Assembly (NCBI GenBank): GCA_009783495.1
Contig: WRDJ01000024.1
Span: 1 to 7,688 of the forward strand
Reading direction: 5' to 3'
DNA from: Clostridiales bacterium
GTDB taxonomy: Bacteria > Bacillota > Dehalobacteriia > UBA4068
DNA: 7,688 bases
In this document: positions 1 through 6,243 of the stretch, piece by piece
Position numbering within the stretch: the first letter of the stretch is position 1
Layout of the letters: each line of letters begins with the position of its first letter
The notes under the pieces: generated by a model
Told to the model about the DNA's origin: nothing
Seen by the model: the letters and a program-made list of their open reading frames with translations, nothing else
Databases searched by the model: none
Translations under genes and position numbers: made by a program

Positions 1-339
1 CGGGGAAAGGCGGCCCACGGCGATATAATCAAGGAAGAAAAGCGGTTCCGCGCCGCAAACCAGAATGTCGTTGACGCACATGGCCACCGCGTCTATGCCG
101 ATGGTGTCGTGCTTATCGGCCAGCATGGCGATTTTCAGTTTGGTGCCCACGCCGTCGGTGCCGGAGACCAGCACGGGCTCGCGGAATTTGGCGGCGTCCA
201 GCGCGAAAAGACCGGCGAAGCTGCCCAGGTCGGTCAGCACTTCCGGGCGGAAGGTGCGGCGCACGTCGGCTTTCATCAATTCCACGGCTTTGTTGCCGGC
301 GTCTATATCAACGCCCGAATCCTTATATGTTATCCCCAT
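1..339 (-). CDS. purM: Phosphoribosylformylglycinamidine cyclo-ligase (AIR synthetase), N-terminal part, cut by window edge
   Basis: PurM closes the imidazole ring of formylglycinamidine ribonucleotide with ATP to give AIR, the fifth step of de novo purine synthesis in the cytoplasm. The first 113 residues are visible and the reading frame runs off the left edge; the family is usually about 345 residues, so roughly a third is seen. Family motifs in order are [12 protein letters not shown] (5-16), [11 protein letters not shown] (31-41), the glycine-rich nucleotide-binding stretch [12 protein letters not shown] (58-69), [15 protein letters not shown] (77-91) and [10 protein letters not shown] (96-105). 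The ATG is preceded by AGGGGAG (346-352) six bases upstream, which fixes the start. It lies 259 bp after purB on the same strand, so it is probably in the same operon, although the gap is far longer than the others in this window. No frameshift is seen in the visible part. Identification is secure. Confidence 0.95.
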   Translation of the reverse strand, partial: MGITYKDSGVDIDAGNKAVELMKADVRRTFRPEVLTDLGSFAGLFALDAAKFREPVLVSGTDGVGTKLKIAMLADKHDTIGIDAVAMCVNDILVCGAEPLFFLDYIAVGRLSP

Positions 340-405
340 AAAATTCTCCCCTCGTCGCAATATCGGCGTCGCCCGGCTGTGTTGCGTCATCGGCTCGGTC
401 GTTCA

Positions 406-421
406 CGTATAAAACCATACG
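406..421 (-). repeat. Small inverted repeat, CGTAT arms
   Basis: The arms CGTAT and ATACG are perfect over 5 bp around a 6-base loop, about 65 bp upstream of the purM start. It is short and could be chance; it is listed because it sits among stronger helices in the same spacer. Confidence 0.3.
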
Positions 422-474
422 ATCATTCCCTTGCCTCGGCGCGCCTTGCCATGCTCGCCGCCCTTGGTTCCTGA

Positions 475-522
475 ATGGTGGTTGGCAGGCTTCGCATCCT
501 GGTATCGGCGTTGAACCACCAT
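475..522 (-). repeat. Compound stem-loop: perfect 9-bp inverted repeat enclosing a GNRA-capped hairpin
   Basis: The outer arms ATGGTGGTT (475-483) and AACCACCAT (514-522) are perfectly complementary. Between them, on the minus strand, CAGGATGCGAAGCCTG (501 to 486) folds into a second hairpin: four Watson-Crick pairs, one A-G mismatch, one U-A pair and a GCGA tetraloop, which fits the GNRA class. The two helices are joined by 12 unpaired bases on one side and 2 on the other. On the plus strand the loop would read UCGC, not GNRA, which favours a minus-strand transcript, the same direction as purB and purM. The pairing is seen directly; a role as a folded RNA is inference. Confidence 0.5.
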
Positions 523-546
523 CGCCCACGTATTTTTTACTTCACG

Positions 547-569
547 GCAAACGGCAGTTCGCCATTTGC
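547..569 (-). repeat. Strong hairpin just downstream of purB
   Basis: On the minus strand GCAAATGGC and GCCGTTTGC pair over 9 bp, with one U-G wobble, around the 5-base loop GAACT, about 30 bases after the purB stop. No T-run follows on the minus strand; the next bases are CGTGAAGTAAAAAATACG. It is therefore not a standard intrinsic terminator. It might stabilise the 3' end of an upstream message or belong to the larger structured spacer. Confidence 0.45.
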
Positions 570-598
570 TTCACACTCTGTCCTCTGGCCCCTTGCTT

Positions 599-1891
599 CT
601 ATAACCCGGCCCGGTTAAGGATATAATCAATGTTCTTGGTATGATAATCGAAATCGAAAATGTCCATGATCTCCACCTTGCTCAAAATGCTCATGATGTC
701 CTTGTCCTGCAAAACCAGATATTGAAAATCCGTCTTCTGGCTCCAGGCGGTGAGCGCGTTACGCTGCACCCATTCATAGGCGACCTCGCGCAGCACGCCC
801 TTTTCCACCAGGGAAAGCATCACCCTTTGGGAAAAGACCAAACCCAGGGTCTTGTCCACGTTCTCGCGCATATTGTCGGGATAAATATTGAGGTTTTCCA
901 TTATATTATTGAAAAGGTGCAGCATATAATCCAGCAGGATGCAGCTGTCCGGAATGATCACCCTCTCCACCGAAGAATGCGTGATGTCGCGCTCATGCCA
1001 GAGCGCCACATTCTCCATGGCGGCCAGGGCATTGCCCCGCAAGACCCTGACCAACCCGGAAATGCGCTCAGAGATAACGGGGTTGCGCTTATGCGGCATG
1101 GCGGAAGAGCCTTTCTGCCCCACGCCGAATTCCTCTTCCACCTCAAGCATCTCGGTGCGTTGCAAATTGCGCAGCTCGGTGGCGAATTTCTCCAGGGTGC
1201 AGCCGATTAAGGCCAAGGTCGTCATAAATTCGGCATGGCGGTCGCGCTGGATGATCTGCGTGGAAACCGGGGCCGGGTGCAAGCCCAGACGGCGGCAAAC
1301 ATGCTCTTCCACCTTGGGATCAACGTTGGCGAAGGTGCCCACGGCGCCGGAAATCTTGCCCACGGAAATGACTTCCTTGGCGTTTTGCAGGCGCACGACA
1401 GAACGGTTCACCTCGGTAGTCCAGAGCGCCATTTTCAGGCCGAAGGTGAGCGGCTCGGCGTGGATTCCGTGCGTGCGGCCCATCATCAAGGTGTCTTTAT
1501 ATTCCCTGGCCATTTTCGCCAAAATATCCCGCAGCTTGTAAAGGCGGCCCAGCAGCAGTTCGCAGGATTGCCGCATTTGCACCGAAAGCGCCGTATCCAG
1601 CACGTCCGACGAGGTCATGCCCATATGCAGATATTTGGCGGCGGGGCCAACCTTTTCCGCCACCGCGGTCAGAAAAGCGATCACGTCATGGCGAACGATC
1701 TCCTCGATCTCCTGCATGCGCTTCACGTCAAAACCAGCCTTTGCCTTGATTTCCCTGTAGGCCTCATAGGGAACCTGCCCCAGCTCGGCCATGGCCTCAC
1801 AGGCGTATATCTCCACTTCGAGGATTCTCTGCAAGCGGTTTTCCTCGCTCCACACCTGGCTCATGGCGGGGCGGCAATATCTGGATATCAC
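599..1891 (-). CDS. purB: Adenylosuccinate lyase
   Basis: PurB acts twice in purine synthesis: it splits SAICAR to AICAR plus fumarate, and adenylosuccinate to AMP plus fumarate. The protein is cytoplasmic and the family is a homotetramer of the fumarase/aspartase superfamily. At 430 residues it is almost the length of the B. subtilis enzyme. Catalytic-region residues fall at the B. subtilis positions: H68 (RHD), H89, the TSSD motif (93-96), H141 in GRTHG, and the flexible signature loop [10 protein letters not shown] (262-271) with the catalytic serine S263. The start is GTG at 1891, chosen because GGGGAGG (1899-1905) lies seven bases upstream and because the N-terminus [10 protein letters not shown] aligns with the family start; an ATG at codon 10 would remove conserved residues. 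It begins 15 bp after the purE stop, so the two are probably translated from one message. The sequence is intact and identification is secure. Confidence 0.97.
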   Translation of the reverse strand: MISRYCRPAMSQVWSEENRLQRILEVEIYACEAMAELGQVPYEAYREIKAKAGFDVKRMQEIEEIVRHDVIAFLTAVAEKVGPAAKYLHMGMTSSDVLDTALSVQMRQSCELLLGRLYKLRDILAKMAREYKDTLMMGRTHGIHAEPLTFGLKMALWTTEVNRSVVRLQNAKEVISVGKISGAVGTFANVDPKVEEHVCRRLGLHPAPVSTQIIQRDRHAEFMTTLALIGCTLEKFATELRNLQRTEMLEVEEEFGVGQKGSSAMPHKRNPVISERISGLVRVLRGNALAAMENVALWHERDITHSSVERVIIPDSCILLDYMLHLFNNIMENLNIYPDNMRENVDKTLGLVFSQRVMLSLVEKGVLREVAYEWVQRNALTAWSQKTDFQYLVLQDKDIMSILSKVEIMDIFDFDYHTKNIDYILNRAGL

Positions 1892-1906
1892 TTAAAAGCC
1901 TCCCCT

Positions 1907-2419
1907 CTATTTTTGCAGATAAGCGTCCACGCCCAGCTCTTGCAGCCTTTGATCCTTCGCTTCCACCTGTAAAGCCAATCCGGCCTTATAAGCGCACAGC
2001 TTTTCCCGCAGCGCGCCGTCATGCAGTCCGATGATTTGCGCGGCCAGGATGGCAGCGTTCATGGCGCCGTTTAAGGCCACCGTGGCCACCGGGATGCCGG
2101 CGGGCATTTGCGCGATGGAATAAAGGGCGTCCATGCCGCTCAAGGCGTCGCTTTTGATTGGCACGCCGATCACCGGCAAAACGGTCATGGCGGCAATCAC
2201 TCCCGGCAGATGGGCGGCGCCCCCGGCTGCGGCGATAATCACCTCGACGCCACGCGCCTCAGCTTCCCCGGCCAGCTTGGCCGTTTTTTCCGGCGCGCGA
2301 TGGGCGGATGAGATATGCACGCGATAAGGAATTTCCATTTTCCGCAGGAAATCCGCGGCCGCCTTCATAACCGGCAAATCGGAATCGCTGCCCATAACCA
2401 CAAGCACTTTTGCGTCCAT
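1907..2419 (-). CDS. purE: N5-carboxyaminoimidazole ribonucleotide mutase (class I PurE)
   Basis: PurE supplies CAIR for purine synthesis. Class I enzymes convert N5-CAIR, made by PurK, into CAIR. The 170-residue protein has the expected motifs: the phosphate-binding GSDSDLPVM (10-18), SSAHRAP (37-43) with the catalytic histidine H40, AGGAAHLPG (65-73), and MPAGIPVATVALNG (105-118). The arginine after H40 is typical of class I; animal-type class II AIR carboxylases have lysine there. The ATG start is set by GGAGGT (2427-2432) seven bases upstream. It is the first gene after the terminator that ends the mur transcript, so its own promoter is expected in the 124 bp upstream. Oddly, no purK follows: purB begins 15 bp later. 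Either purK is elsewhere, or this enzyme works with AIR and CO2 directly. Family assignment is secure; the exact reaction is less so. Confidence 0.96.
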   Translation of the reverse strand: MDAKVLVVMGSDSDLPVMKAAADFLRKMEIPYRVHISSAHRAPEKTAKLAGEAEARGVEVIIAAAGGAAHLPGVIAAMTVLPVIGVPIKSDALSGMDALYSIAQMPAGIPVATVALNGAMNAAILAAQIIGLHDGALREKLCAYKAGLALQVEAKDQRLQELGVDAYLQK

Positions 2420-2543
2420 AAAAGTTACCTCCGTTAAATATACATTTGAAAATGATTAAATTGGCGAAAACTTCGCGAAGTCCTTTTCTTCATGTTATAA
2501 AATGTAAAATTTTTGCCGTGCGGAGCGCGTTCCCAGCCAACAC
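2420..2543 (-). promoter_or_regulatory. Upstream region of the purE operon
   Basis: This 124-bp stretch lies between the murA terminator and purE and should contain the purine-operon promoter. It is strongly AT-rich between about 2481 and 2514 and again between 2436 and 2462. TTTACA, TATAAC, TTTAAT and TATATT occur on the minus strand, but no pair has both good hexamers and 16-18 bp spacing, so I do not name a -35/-10 pair. A perfect 12-bp palindrome (2470-2481) lies inside. The stretch is too short and lacks the conserved cores for a purine or PRPP riboswitch. Confidence 0.5.
2470..2481. promoter_or_regulatory. Perfect 12-bp palindrome ACTTCGCGAAGT, candidate operator
   Basis: The site is a perfect dyad centred 56 bp upstream of the purE start, beside AT-rich sequence. 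It contains TTCG and CGAA half-sites, and a further CGAA lies at 2465-2468. CGAA is the core of the B. subtilis PurR box, but the usual arrangement of two long inverted boxes about 16-17 bp apart is not matched. It could bind a dimeric repressor, or form an RNA hairpin in the leader. The palindrome is seen directly; regulation is inferred from position. Confidence 0.4.
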
Positions 2544-2571
2544 AAAAAATACCGGTTTTGCCGGTATTTTT
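2544..2571 (-). terminator. Intrinsic terminator after murA
   Basis: On the minus strand AAAAATACCGG, loop CAAAA, and CCGGTATTTTT form an 11-bp perfect stem ending in a six-T run. It begins about 45 bases after the murA stop and separates the mur transcript from the purE operon. The stem is symmetrical, with A-rich and T-rich flanks, so it could also work on the plus strand, although no plus-strand gene needs it here. Confidence 0.88.
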
Positions 2572-2616
2572 GACATTATCGAAAAATTTATGCCGCTCTC
2601 TTTGTGAAACAACACT

Positions 2617-3915
2617 CTATGAACACGGGCTTTGCGCCGCTTGCCTGGGCCAGCCGGAAGCGTCATAGGAACGGCGAACAATATCCGCCCCTAAAGCGGC
2701 CAGCGAATTTTCCAGCCGCTGATAACCGCGGTCAATGTAAAATACATTGTCAACCGTCGTCTCGCCGCGCGCGTAAAGCCCCATAAGCACCAAAGCCGCG
2801 CCCGCGCGCAAGTCGGTCGCTTCCACCTGCGCGCCCGTGATATTCTCTTTGCCCCGCACCACAGCCGCCTCGCCGATAATCTTGATGTCGGCTCCCATGC
2901 GGCGCATTTCATCAGCGTGCTTGAAGCGGTTTTCGAAAATGTTTTCCGCAATCACCGAAGTGCCGCAGGCGGTGACCGCATAGGCCATGAATTGCGGCTG
3001 CATATCGGTGGGGAACCCGGGATAGGGCATGGTGCGGATATCGGTGGCGCGCGGCCTCTTTTTGGCGATCACGCGCACCCCGGCGGAATCCTCCTTCACG
3101 ATGACGCCGCTGCTTCTCAGCTTGGCGATGACGGCGGAAGAGCTTTGCGGGTCAAGGCCTTTCAGCAGGACGTCGCCGCCCGTGATGGCGGCGGCTATCA
3201 TCAAGGTGCCGGCCTCAATGCGGTCGGGGATTACCTTGTGCTCCGCGCCTTTCAAGCGGTTCACGCCTTGCACGCGGATGGTGTCGGAACCGGCCCCCGT
3301 GACCCTCGCGCCCATTTTATTCAGGAAATCGGCCAGGTCAACCACTTCCGGCTCGCGCGCGGCATTGCGGATGACGGTGTCGCCGCAAGCCTTGACAGAC
3401 GCCGTCATGATGTTTTCCGTGGCGCCCACGCTGGGAAAATCTAGACAGATTTCCGTTCCGTGCAAACAACTGGCTTTGGCCCTGATGCAGCTGCCGAAAT
3501 CGCAGATCTCCGCACCCAGCTGGGTCAGGGCAGACATATGATAATTCATGGGACGCGAGCCGATGGCGCAGCCGCCGGGATAGGGCAGGCAGGCTGATGA
3601 AAATCGCGAGAGCAGCGGCCCCAAAATCAGGTTGGAGGCGCGCAGCTTTTTCATCAAAAACTCGGGGGCGTCCTTGTTTTCCAACTGGCGCGGGTCTATA
3701 TGCAAAGAGCTTCCCTGCCAGCGGATCTTAACGCCGTAATGGCGCAGCACGTCGCACATGACAAAAACGTCTTCCAAAAGGGGGATCTTCTCAAAAAAAC
3801 ATTCTTCCTCGCATAAAAGGGAGGCCGCCAAAATCGGCAAAATGGCGTTCTTAGCGCCGCTGACCTCCGCTTCTCCCAAGAGGGGGTGTCCCCCCGTGAT
3901 GATAAACCTTTCCAA
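2617..3915 (-). CDS. murA: UDP-N-acetylglucosamine 1-carboxyvinyltransferase
   Basis: MurA transfers enolpyruvate from PEP to UDP-GlcNAc, the first committed step of peptidoglycan synthesis, in the cytoplasm. The 432-residue protein has the two-domain EPSP-synthase-like pattern. Visible active-site residues are K22-N23 (SGAKNA), R92, the loop cysteine C116 in PGGCAIGSRP (the residue alkylated by fosfomycin, so a sensitive-type enzyme), D304 in GFPTDMQPQF, ATDLRAGAAL (366-375) and R396 in DRGYQR. The start is TTG at 3915: it gives the family N-terminus MERFIITGG, no better in-frame start lies nearby upstream, and GGGGTG (3923-3928) is a modest ribosome binding site. It starts 14 bp after murB. 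It is unusually cysteine-rich, with about 12 cysteines including C35, C39, C54, C109, C138, C143, C150, C157, C177 and C317. It is the last gene of the mur transcript. Whether a second murA paralogue exists cannot be seen. Confidence 0.96.
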   Translation of the reverse strand: MERFIITGGHPLLGEAEVSGAKNAILPILAASLLCEEECFFEKIPLLEDVFVMCDVLRHYGVKIRWQGSSLHIDPRQLENKDAPEFLMKKLRASNLILGPLLSRFSSACLPYPGGCAIGSRPMNYHMSALTQLGAEICDFGSCIRAKASCLHGTEICLDFPSVGATENIMTASVKACGDTVIRNAAREPEVVDLADFLNKMGARVTGAGSDTIRVQGVNRLKGAEHKVIPDRIEAGTLMIAAAITGGDVLLKGLDPQSSSAVIAKLRSSGVIVKEDSAGVRVIAKKRPRATDIRTMPYPGFPTDMQPQFMAYAVTACGTSVIAENIFENRFKHADEMRRMGADIKIIGEAAVVRGKENITGAQVEATDLRAGAALVLMGLYARGETTVDNVFYIDRGYQRLENSLAALGADIVRRSYDASGWPRQAAQSPCS

Positions 3916-3929
3916 GTCGCCGCACCCCG

Positions 3930-4838
3930 CTATTCTCCTATCATCTTCACCTCGGGAGCCAGCTCCACGCCGGTCACCTCTTTGACCCGGCGCTGCACCT
4001 CTTTGATGAGGGCGCTCACATCCGCGGCTTTCGCGCCCCCCAAATTGATAATGAAATTACCGTGTTTGCGGGAAACCATCGCCCCGCCCACCTGCATGCC
4101 GCGCAAACCCGCGATCTCGATCAGCCGCCCGGCATGGTCGTTTTGCGGATTGCGGAAAACGCTGCCGCAGGAGGGATATTCCAGCGGCTGCTTCACGCCG
4201 CGCAGATGCAGCAATTCGCCGATTTTGGCCCGGCTTTCCTGCGGGTCGCCCAGCGGCAGGGCCAGTTCCACGCCGCTGATCACGCCCGGCATGGCGGCGA
4301 GATTGCTCTCCCGGTAGGCAAATTCCAGTTCCCCGGCTTCCAACTCCCGTCTGGTGCCATTATATTCAACCATGACCACTTTGGTTACATATTGGCCGAC
4401 GGTGCTTCCGTAGGCGCCGGCGTTCATGCGCACCGCACCGCCTAAGGAACCGGGGATGCCGGCCGCGAACTCCAGGCCGGAGAGACCGCGCGCGGCGGCT
4501 TCATGGGCCAGCGCGGGCAACATGGCTCCCGCCAAAGCGGAAACACCGCCTTCATGCCATTCGCAGGCCGCATATGGCTCGCCCATTTTTATCACCACGC
4601 CGCGTATGCCCTTATCCCCAACCAGAATATTGGAACCGTTGCCCACGACCACCCGGGGGATCTCGTTTTCCCAAAGGAAACGCAAAAGCGCGGCCAGCTC
4701 TTCCTCGTCGCCGGGAAAAGCCAAGAGATCAGCCGGGCCGCCGATCTTCCAGGTGGTGAATTTACGCATGGAGGCCTGCTGCAAAACCGGCTCCCCGAGC
4801 ATGCTTTGCAGCTTATCCCGCAAAGATGTCTCGCTCAA
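3930..4838 (-). CDS. murB: UDP-N-acetylenolpyruvoylglucosamine reductase, type II
   Basis: MurB is an FAD enzyme that reduces the MurA product with NADPH to give UDP-MurNAc. At 302 residues it matches the shorter type II form. Visible motifs are the N-terminal TTWKIGGPAD (28-37), FAD-binding GNGSNILVGDKG (66-77), GIPGSLGGAVRMNAGA (127-142), YRESN (175-179) with the substrate-binding arginine R176, PSCGSVFRNP (222-231) with the proton-donating serine S226, HGNFIIN (259-265) and the C-terminal glutamate E296 in APEVK. The start is TTG at 4838, with AAGGAGG (4846-4852) seven bases upstream. The first four bases, TTGA, overlap the murC stop, so translation is probably coupled to murC. murA follows 14 bp after its stop, so consecutive steps are encoded together. 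The gene is intact and identification is secure. Confidence 0.96.
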   Translation of the reverse strand: MSETSLRDKLQSMLGEPVLQQASMRKFTTWKIGGPADLLAFPGDEEELAALLRFLWENEIPRVVVGNGSNILVGDKGIRGVVIKMGEPYAACEWHEGGVSALAGAMLPALAHEAAARGLSGLEFAAGIPGSLGGAVRMNAGAYGSTVGQYVTKVVMVEYNGTRRELEAGELEFAYRESNLAAMPGVISGVELALPLGDPQESRAKIGELLHLRGVKQPLEYPSCGSVFRNPQNDHAGRLIEIAGLRGMQVGGAMVSRKHGNFIINLGGAKAADVSALIKEVQRRVKEVTGVELAPEVKMIGE

Positions 4839-6223
4839 ATCGTCGCCTCCTTTTCATCCTTCAAGCGTCTGACAAATTCCTCGCCCGCGTTCCTGATGTC
4901 CCCAGCGCCCATGATCAGCACCATATCGCCGGTTCCGGTTTCTTTGAGCAGAAGCTCCACCACTTCTTCCTGGGTCTTGGCGTAAACGATCGGTTTATAG
5001 CCTGTCTTTTTGGCCTCCTCGACGATCAGGCGGGCGGAAACGCCCTCGATGGGCTGCTCAAAGGCCTCGTATATCTCATTGATGATCGTAAGATGGCTTT
5101 CGGCGAAGGAGCGCCCGAATTCCCCCTTCATCACCTGGGTGCGGGAATAGCGATGCGGTTGGAAAACCGTGATCAGGCGGCCCGGTTCGGTTTGGCGCGC
5201 TGCCGCAATGGTGGCCTTGATCTCCGTGGGGTGGTGGGCGTAATCGTCAATGACCACGATGTCGTTGACTTTTCCCAAAAGCTCGAAGCGCCGCCCTGTG
5301 CCGGAAAAGCCTGCCAGAGCTGCGGCAATGGCCTTAAATTCAAGACCGATGCGCGAACCGAGGGCTATGGCGGCCAAAGCGTTGGAGACATTGTGCTTTC
5401 CCGGAATGTTCAACTCTAAGCGGCCCAAAAACTTGCCCAGATGATAAATGTTGGAGCCGGAACCTCCGGCGGAAAAAACGAAGTCGCAAGCCGTATATTC
5501 CGCCCCGCCGCCACAAATGGAATAAGTCACATAATCGGCGGGGATCTCCTTCATGATTTTGCGCACTTGCGGGCAATCGGCGTTGACCACGGCAAAGCCG
5601 TCCTGCGGAAGCTGCCGCACATATATGGCAAAGGAATTGGTGATGTCGTCCATTGATTTATAAAAATCCATATGGTCTTCTTCGATATTGGTGATGACGG
5701 CGATGGCGGGGTGCAACAGCAAGAAGGTGCCGTCGCTTTCGTCGGCCTCCGCCACCAGATATTCCCCCTTGCCGCTCTTGCCGTTGCTGTTGATCTGCGG
5801 CAGGGTGCCGCCGATGATGATGGTCGGATCCATGCCGGTTTGCTCGAGAAGCAGAGAGATCATACCGCTGGTGGTGGTCTTTCCGTGAGAACCGGCGATG
5901 CCTATGCTGCGCTTTTGCCGCATGAGAAAAGAAAGCATCTGCGCCCGGCTGACCACGGGAAGGCCGCGCTTTTTGGCTTCCAGAAGCTCGCAGTTGTCGG
6001 CGGAAATGGCGGTGGAATGGACGGCCATCTCCGTGTCTTCCGGTATATTATCCGGCTGGTGCCCGATATATATCTGCGCGCCCAGGCTGCGCAGATGATC
6101 CAAAAGAAATGAATCGCTGAGATCTGAGCCGCTGATCTGATAGCCGTTATGCAGCAATATTTTGGCGATGCCGCTCATGCCGATGCCGCCTATGCCGATG
6201 AAATGAAGTTTTTTCGCCTGCAA
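4835..6223 (-). CDS. murC: UDP-N-acetylmuramate--L-alanine ligase
   Basis: MurC uses ATP to attach L-alanine to UDP-MurNAc, the first peptide-stem residue, in the cytoplasm. The open frame reaches TTG at 6247 (470 residues), but the start is placed at TTG 6223 (462 residues). AAGGGGAG (6230-6237) sits six bases upstream of it, and the protein then begins MQAKKLHFIGIGG, as MurC proteins usually do. In long-form numbering (subtract 8 for the short form), motifs are the Rossmann-like GIGGIGMSG (18-26), P-loop GSHGKTTT (119-126), AEADESDG (166-173), GKHNVSNALAA (283-293), DDYAHHPTE (334-342), QPHRYSRT (363-370) and MGAGD (446-450). These cover the three Mur-ligase domains. The stop overlaps the murB start by 4 bp. 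With the longer start it would overlap the murG stop by 4 bp as TTGA. Identification is secure; only the start is uncertain. Confidence 0.95.
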   Translation of the reverse strand: MQAKKLHFIGIGGIGMSGIAKILLHNGYQISGSDLSDSFLLDHLRSLGAQIYIGHQPDNIPEDTEMAVHSTAISADNCELLEAKKRGLPVVSRAQMLSFLMRQKRSIGIAGSHGKTTTSGMISLLLEQTGMDPTIIIGGTLPQINSNGKSGKGEYLVAEADESDGTFLLLHPAIAVITNIEEDHMDFYKSMDDITNSFAIYVRQLPQDGFAVVNADCPQVRKIMKEIPADYVTYSICGGGAEYTACDFVFSAGGSGSNIYHLGKFLGRLELNIPGKHNVSNALAAIALGSRIGLEFKAIAAALAGFSGTGRRFELLGKVNDIVVIDDYAHHPTEIKATIAAARQTEPGRLITVFQPHRYSRTQVMKGEFGRSFAESHLTIINEIYEAFEQPIEGVSARLIVEEAKKTGYKPIVYAKTQEEVVELLLKETGTGDMVLIMGAGDIRNAGEEFVRRLKDEKEATI

Positions 6224-6243
6224 ATCTATCTCCCCTTCCCCAT

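Larger units (their letters stand above)
340..598 (-). other. Gene-free purB-purM spacer with several stem-loops; possible structured RNA or dispersed repeat
   Basis: No open frame here has a ribosome binding site or a recognisable family. Read as minus-strand RNA, the stretch can form at least three separate helices: a 9-bp stem with a 5-base loop (547-569), a compound 9-bp stem enclosing a GNRA-capped hairpin (475-522), and a 5-bp hairpin (406-421). It also holds the 8-base palindrome GGCGCGCC (438-445). The 9-mer TATCGGCGT occurs twice (361-369 and 503-511). None of the helices is followed by a T-run on the minus strand, so they do not look like terminators. I see no conserved core of the purine, ZTP or PRPP riboswitches. 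It could be an intergenic repeat, a processing or attenuation element between purB and purM, or the remains of a lost gene. Function is unknown. Confidence 0.5.

Noticed and set aside
323..529. A 68-codon minus-strand frame in the purB-purM spacer
   Set aside because: It starts at GTG without a ribosome binding site, overlaps the purM start, has no recognisable motif or membrane segment, and runs through the inverted repeats.
547..569. Hairpin after purB as an intrinsic terminator
   Set aside because: The stem is strong but no T-run follows on the minus strand, and purM on the same strand probably needs read-through.
340..598. ZTP, purine or PRPP riboswitch, or a group II intron piece, before purM
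   Set aside because: None of the conserved riboswitch core sequences is visible, and no intron domain V or boundary motif is seen; a GNRA hairpin alone is not enough.
641..1972. Long plus-strand frames opposite purB (641-1210, 939-1541, 1235-1972)
   Set aside because: They lie antisense to a highly conserved gene, are rich in His, Gln and Arg as expected of shadow frames in GC-rich DNA, and have no family motif.
2420..2543. A specific sigma-70 promoter pair for purE
   Set aside because: Several -10-like and -35-like hexamers occur, but none pair with correct spacing, and TATATT is too close to the ribosome binding site.
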